A stretch of 8,167 nucleotides of DNA from Bacteroidota bacterium (GTDB lineage: Bacteria > Bacteroidota > Bacteroidia > J057): contig RDXT01000600.1 in NCBI GenBank assembly GCA_004292985.1, positions 1 to 8,167 of the forward strand. Direction: 5' to 3'. The notes beneath the pieces are model-generated. The model had not been told where the DNA came from. It did not search any database and saw only the letters and a program-made list of their open reading frames with translations. The position numbers and the translations under genes are program-made. Shown piece by piece: positions 7,653-8,167 of the stretch (positions within the stretch are counted from its first letter, which is position 1; the number at the start of each line of letters is the position of its first letter).

Positions 7653-7780
7653 GCAGGCATAGCCCGCTGGATAGTTGACTCGAGGCACAGCCTCGCGCCA
7701 GCGATTGCTTGGCGATTGCTCGCTTTGCTCGCGCAGGGCTGTGCCCTGAGTGTAGTATCTGTGGGGCTCCGCCCCTTGTG
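7653..7780. repeat. Palindromic unit, copy 3 (diverged, with insertion)
   Basis: Hairpins: A 7653-7667 (one A-C mismatch, loop ATA), B 7681-7695 (loop ACA), C 7734-7748 (loop TGT), D 7763-7775 (loop TCC). Between B and C there is a 9-base insertion, with TTGCTCGC present twice (7716-7723, 7725-7732). GCGATTGCT also occurs twice just before it (7701-7709, 7712-7720). The right boundary is uncertain, because similarity to the other copies fades after 7775. Confidence 0.85.
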
Positions 7781-7805
7781 GTGAGCGGAAAATTACATTA
7801 TTTTG
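7776..7805 (+). promoter_or_regulatory. Candidate promoter of the RAYT gene
   Basis: TTG (7776-7778) and TTATTTTG (7798-7805, one mismatch to TAnnTTTG) are 19 bases apart. The -7 box ends 17 bases before the ATG at 7823. The -33 element directly abuts hairpin D of the last repeat copy, so the array and the promoter touch. Assigned by pattern only. Confidence 0.3.
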
Positions 7806-7822
7806 CCTGATATCGCTTTTAT

Positions 7823-8167
7823 ATGAGTTCAAGATATAAAATAAGAGACCAGCAGGGACTAAACTATGTGACGTGCACGGTAGTCGGTTGGGTAGATTTA
7901 TTCAGCCGTAGGGTATATCGCGACATTGTATTGGAGAGCTGGCGCTACTGCCAGGAACACAAAGGGCTGCAGATACATGCATATACCATCATGCCGAATC
8001 ACCTGCATGCGATTTTAAGTTGCAATGAGCCTTTTTACCTTGAATCAGTTATGCGGGATTGGAAGGCACATACGGCCCGGCAGGTACTCATGTACCTGGA
8101 GGATTCTTCCCAGCCCGAAAGCCGGAGAGAATGGCTTTTACATATGTTCAGTTATTTTGCCGCAGGT
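7823..8167 (+). CDS. REP-associated tyrosine transposase (RAYT, Y1/HUH family), N-terminal part
   Basis: An open frame of 115 codons from ATG 7823 runs off the window without a stop. It starts MSSRYKIRDQQGLNYVTCTV. It has the Y1-transposase landmarks: an early strand YVTCTVVGWVDLF (15-27), FSRRVYRDIVLESWRYCQEH (27-46), then the metal-binding HUH motif as IMPNHLHAI (H60-L61-H62). A basic helix VMRDWKAHTARQV (76-88) and the family's SRREWLLHMF (100-109) follow. The catalytic tyrosine, usually in a YIHxNPV-like stretch further on, would lie beyond the window, so activity cannot be judged. Such enzymes nick and join single-stranded DNA at hairpins. RAYTs are single-copy, domesticated relatives of IS200/IS605 TnpA and are found beside REP palindromes, which fits the array just upstream. 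A passenger IS200-like element is the main alternative. Confidence 0.9.
   Translation, partial: MSSRYKIRDQQGLNYVTCTVVGWVDLFSRRVYRDIVLESWRYCQEHKGLQIHAYTIMPNHLHAILSCNEPFYLESVMRDWKAHTARQVLMYLEDSSQPESRREWLLHMFSYFAAG

Larger units (their letters stand above)
7403..7780. repeat. Tandem array of three 125-base units rich in short palindromes (REP/BIME-like)
   Basis: Three head-to-tail copies start at 7403, 7528 and 7653, a period of exactly 125 bases. Copies 1 and 2 differ at about 7 positions; copy 3 is more diverged and carries a 9-base insertion. Each copy has four separate palindromes of 5-6 bp stems with 3-base loops: A (GCGGGC-GTA-GCCCGC in copy 1), B (CGAGGC-ACA-GCCTCG), C (CAGGGC-TGT-GCCCTG) and D (GGGGC-TTC-GCCCC). 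The array is GC-rich against AT-richer flanks. It fills the gap between the divergent starts of porX and a RAYT-type transposase gene. By analogy with REP/BIME clusters beside RAYT genes, it is probably the substrate or product of that enzyme. Reading frames across it on the minus strand are not credible genes. Confidence 0.92.

Noticed and set aside
7403..7780. CRISPR array
   Set aside because: The repeating unit is 125 bases with near-identical sequence throughout. There are no short repeats separated by unique spacers, and no cas gene is present.
7403..7780. Hairpins as ordinary intrinsic terminators
   Set aside because: No hairpin is followed by a T-run on either strand, and the array lies upstream of both flanking genes rather than at a gene end.
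7248..7832. A 194-codon minus-strand open frame (and a nested 105-codon one) across the repeat array
   Set aside because: The 125-base period is not a multiple of three, so each copy is read in a different frame. The peptide is low-complexity, rich in Arg/Ala/Ser, and the frame overlaps the starts of both porX and the RAYT gene.

Overview
The window looks like chromosomal DNA from a member of the Bacteroidota, probably a lineage with moderately GC-rich genes and AT-rich gaps, such as Saprospiria or Cytophagia. Three things point there. There is a type III glutamine synthetase of about 726 residues. There is a PorX-type response regulator with a C-terminal PglZ domain, a hallmark of type IX secretion in this phylum. 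Candidate promoters resemble the Bacteroidota TTG / TAnnTTTG pattern. The genus cannot be read from the sequence.

Layout: 5-2185 (minus) is glnN, complete, with the window starting 4 bases past its stop. A 192-base AT-rich gap follows, from which glnN and an EamA/DMT-type membrane transporter (2378-3223, plus) diverge. About 40 bases on is a large secreted protein (3264-5711, plus) built from an N-terminal beta-rich domain, a propeller-like middle, an Ig-like module and a C-terminal DUF1080 / 3-keto-disaccharide hydrolase-like domain. Its stop codon overlaps the stop codon of the convergent porX gene (5708-7279, minus) in a shared TTAA.

The most unusual part is 7280-8167. Between the divergent starts of porX and a partial gene that runs off the window lies a three-copy tandem array with a 125-base period (7403 to about 7780). 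Each copy carries four different short palindromes with 5-6 bp stems and 3-base loops. The partial gene (7823-8167, 115 codons, open at the window edge) encodes the N-terminal part of a Y1/HUH transposase of the REP-associated (RAYT) type, with the motif IMPNHLHAI. A RAYT gene directly beside clustered small hairpins is the arrangement of a REPtron-like system: a domesticated single-strand transposase and the palindromic repeats it is thought to process. Between the copies, loops have changed while the stems of three of the four hairpins have not.

The genes do not form one pathway. glnN assimilates ammonium. The transporter and the DUF1080 protein may be co-transcribed and could serve uptake or export and breakdown of small organic compounds. 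PorX is a regulator of secretion and the cell envelope. The RAYT with its repeats is a separate genome-dynamics module.
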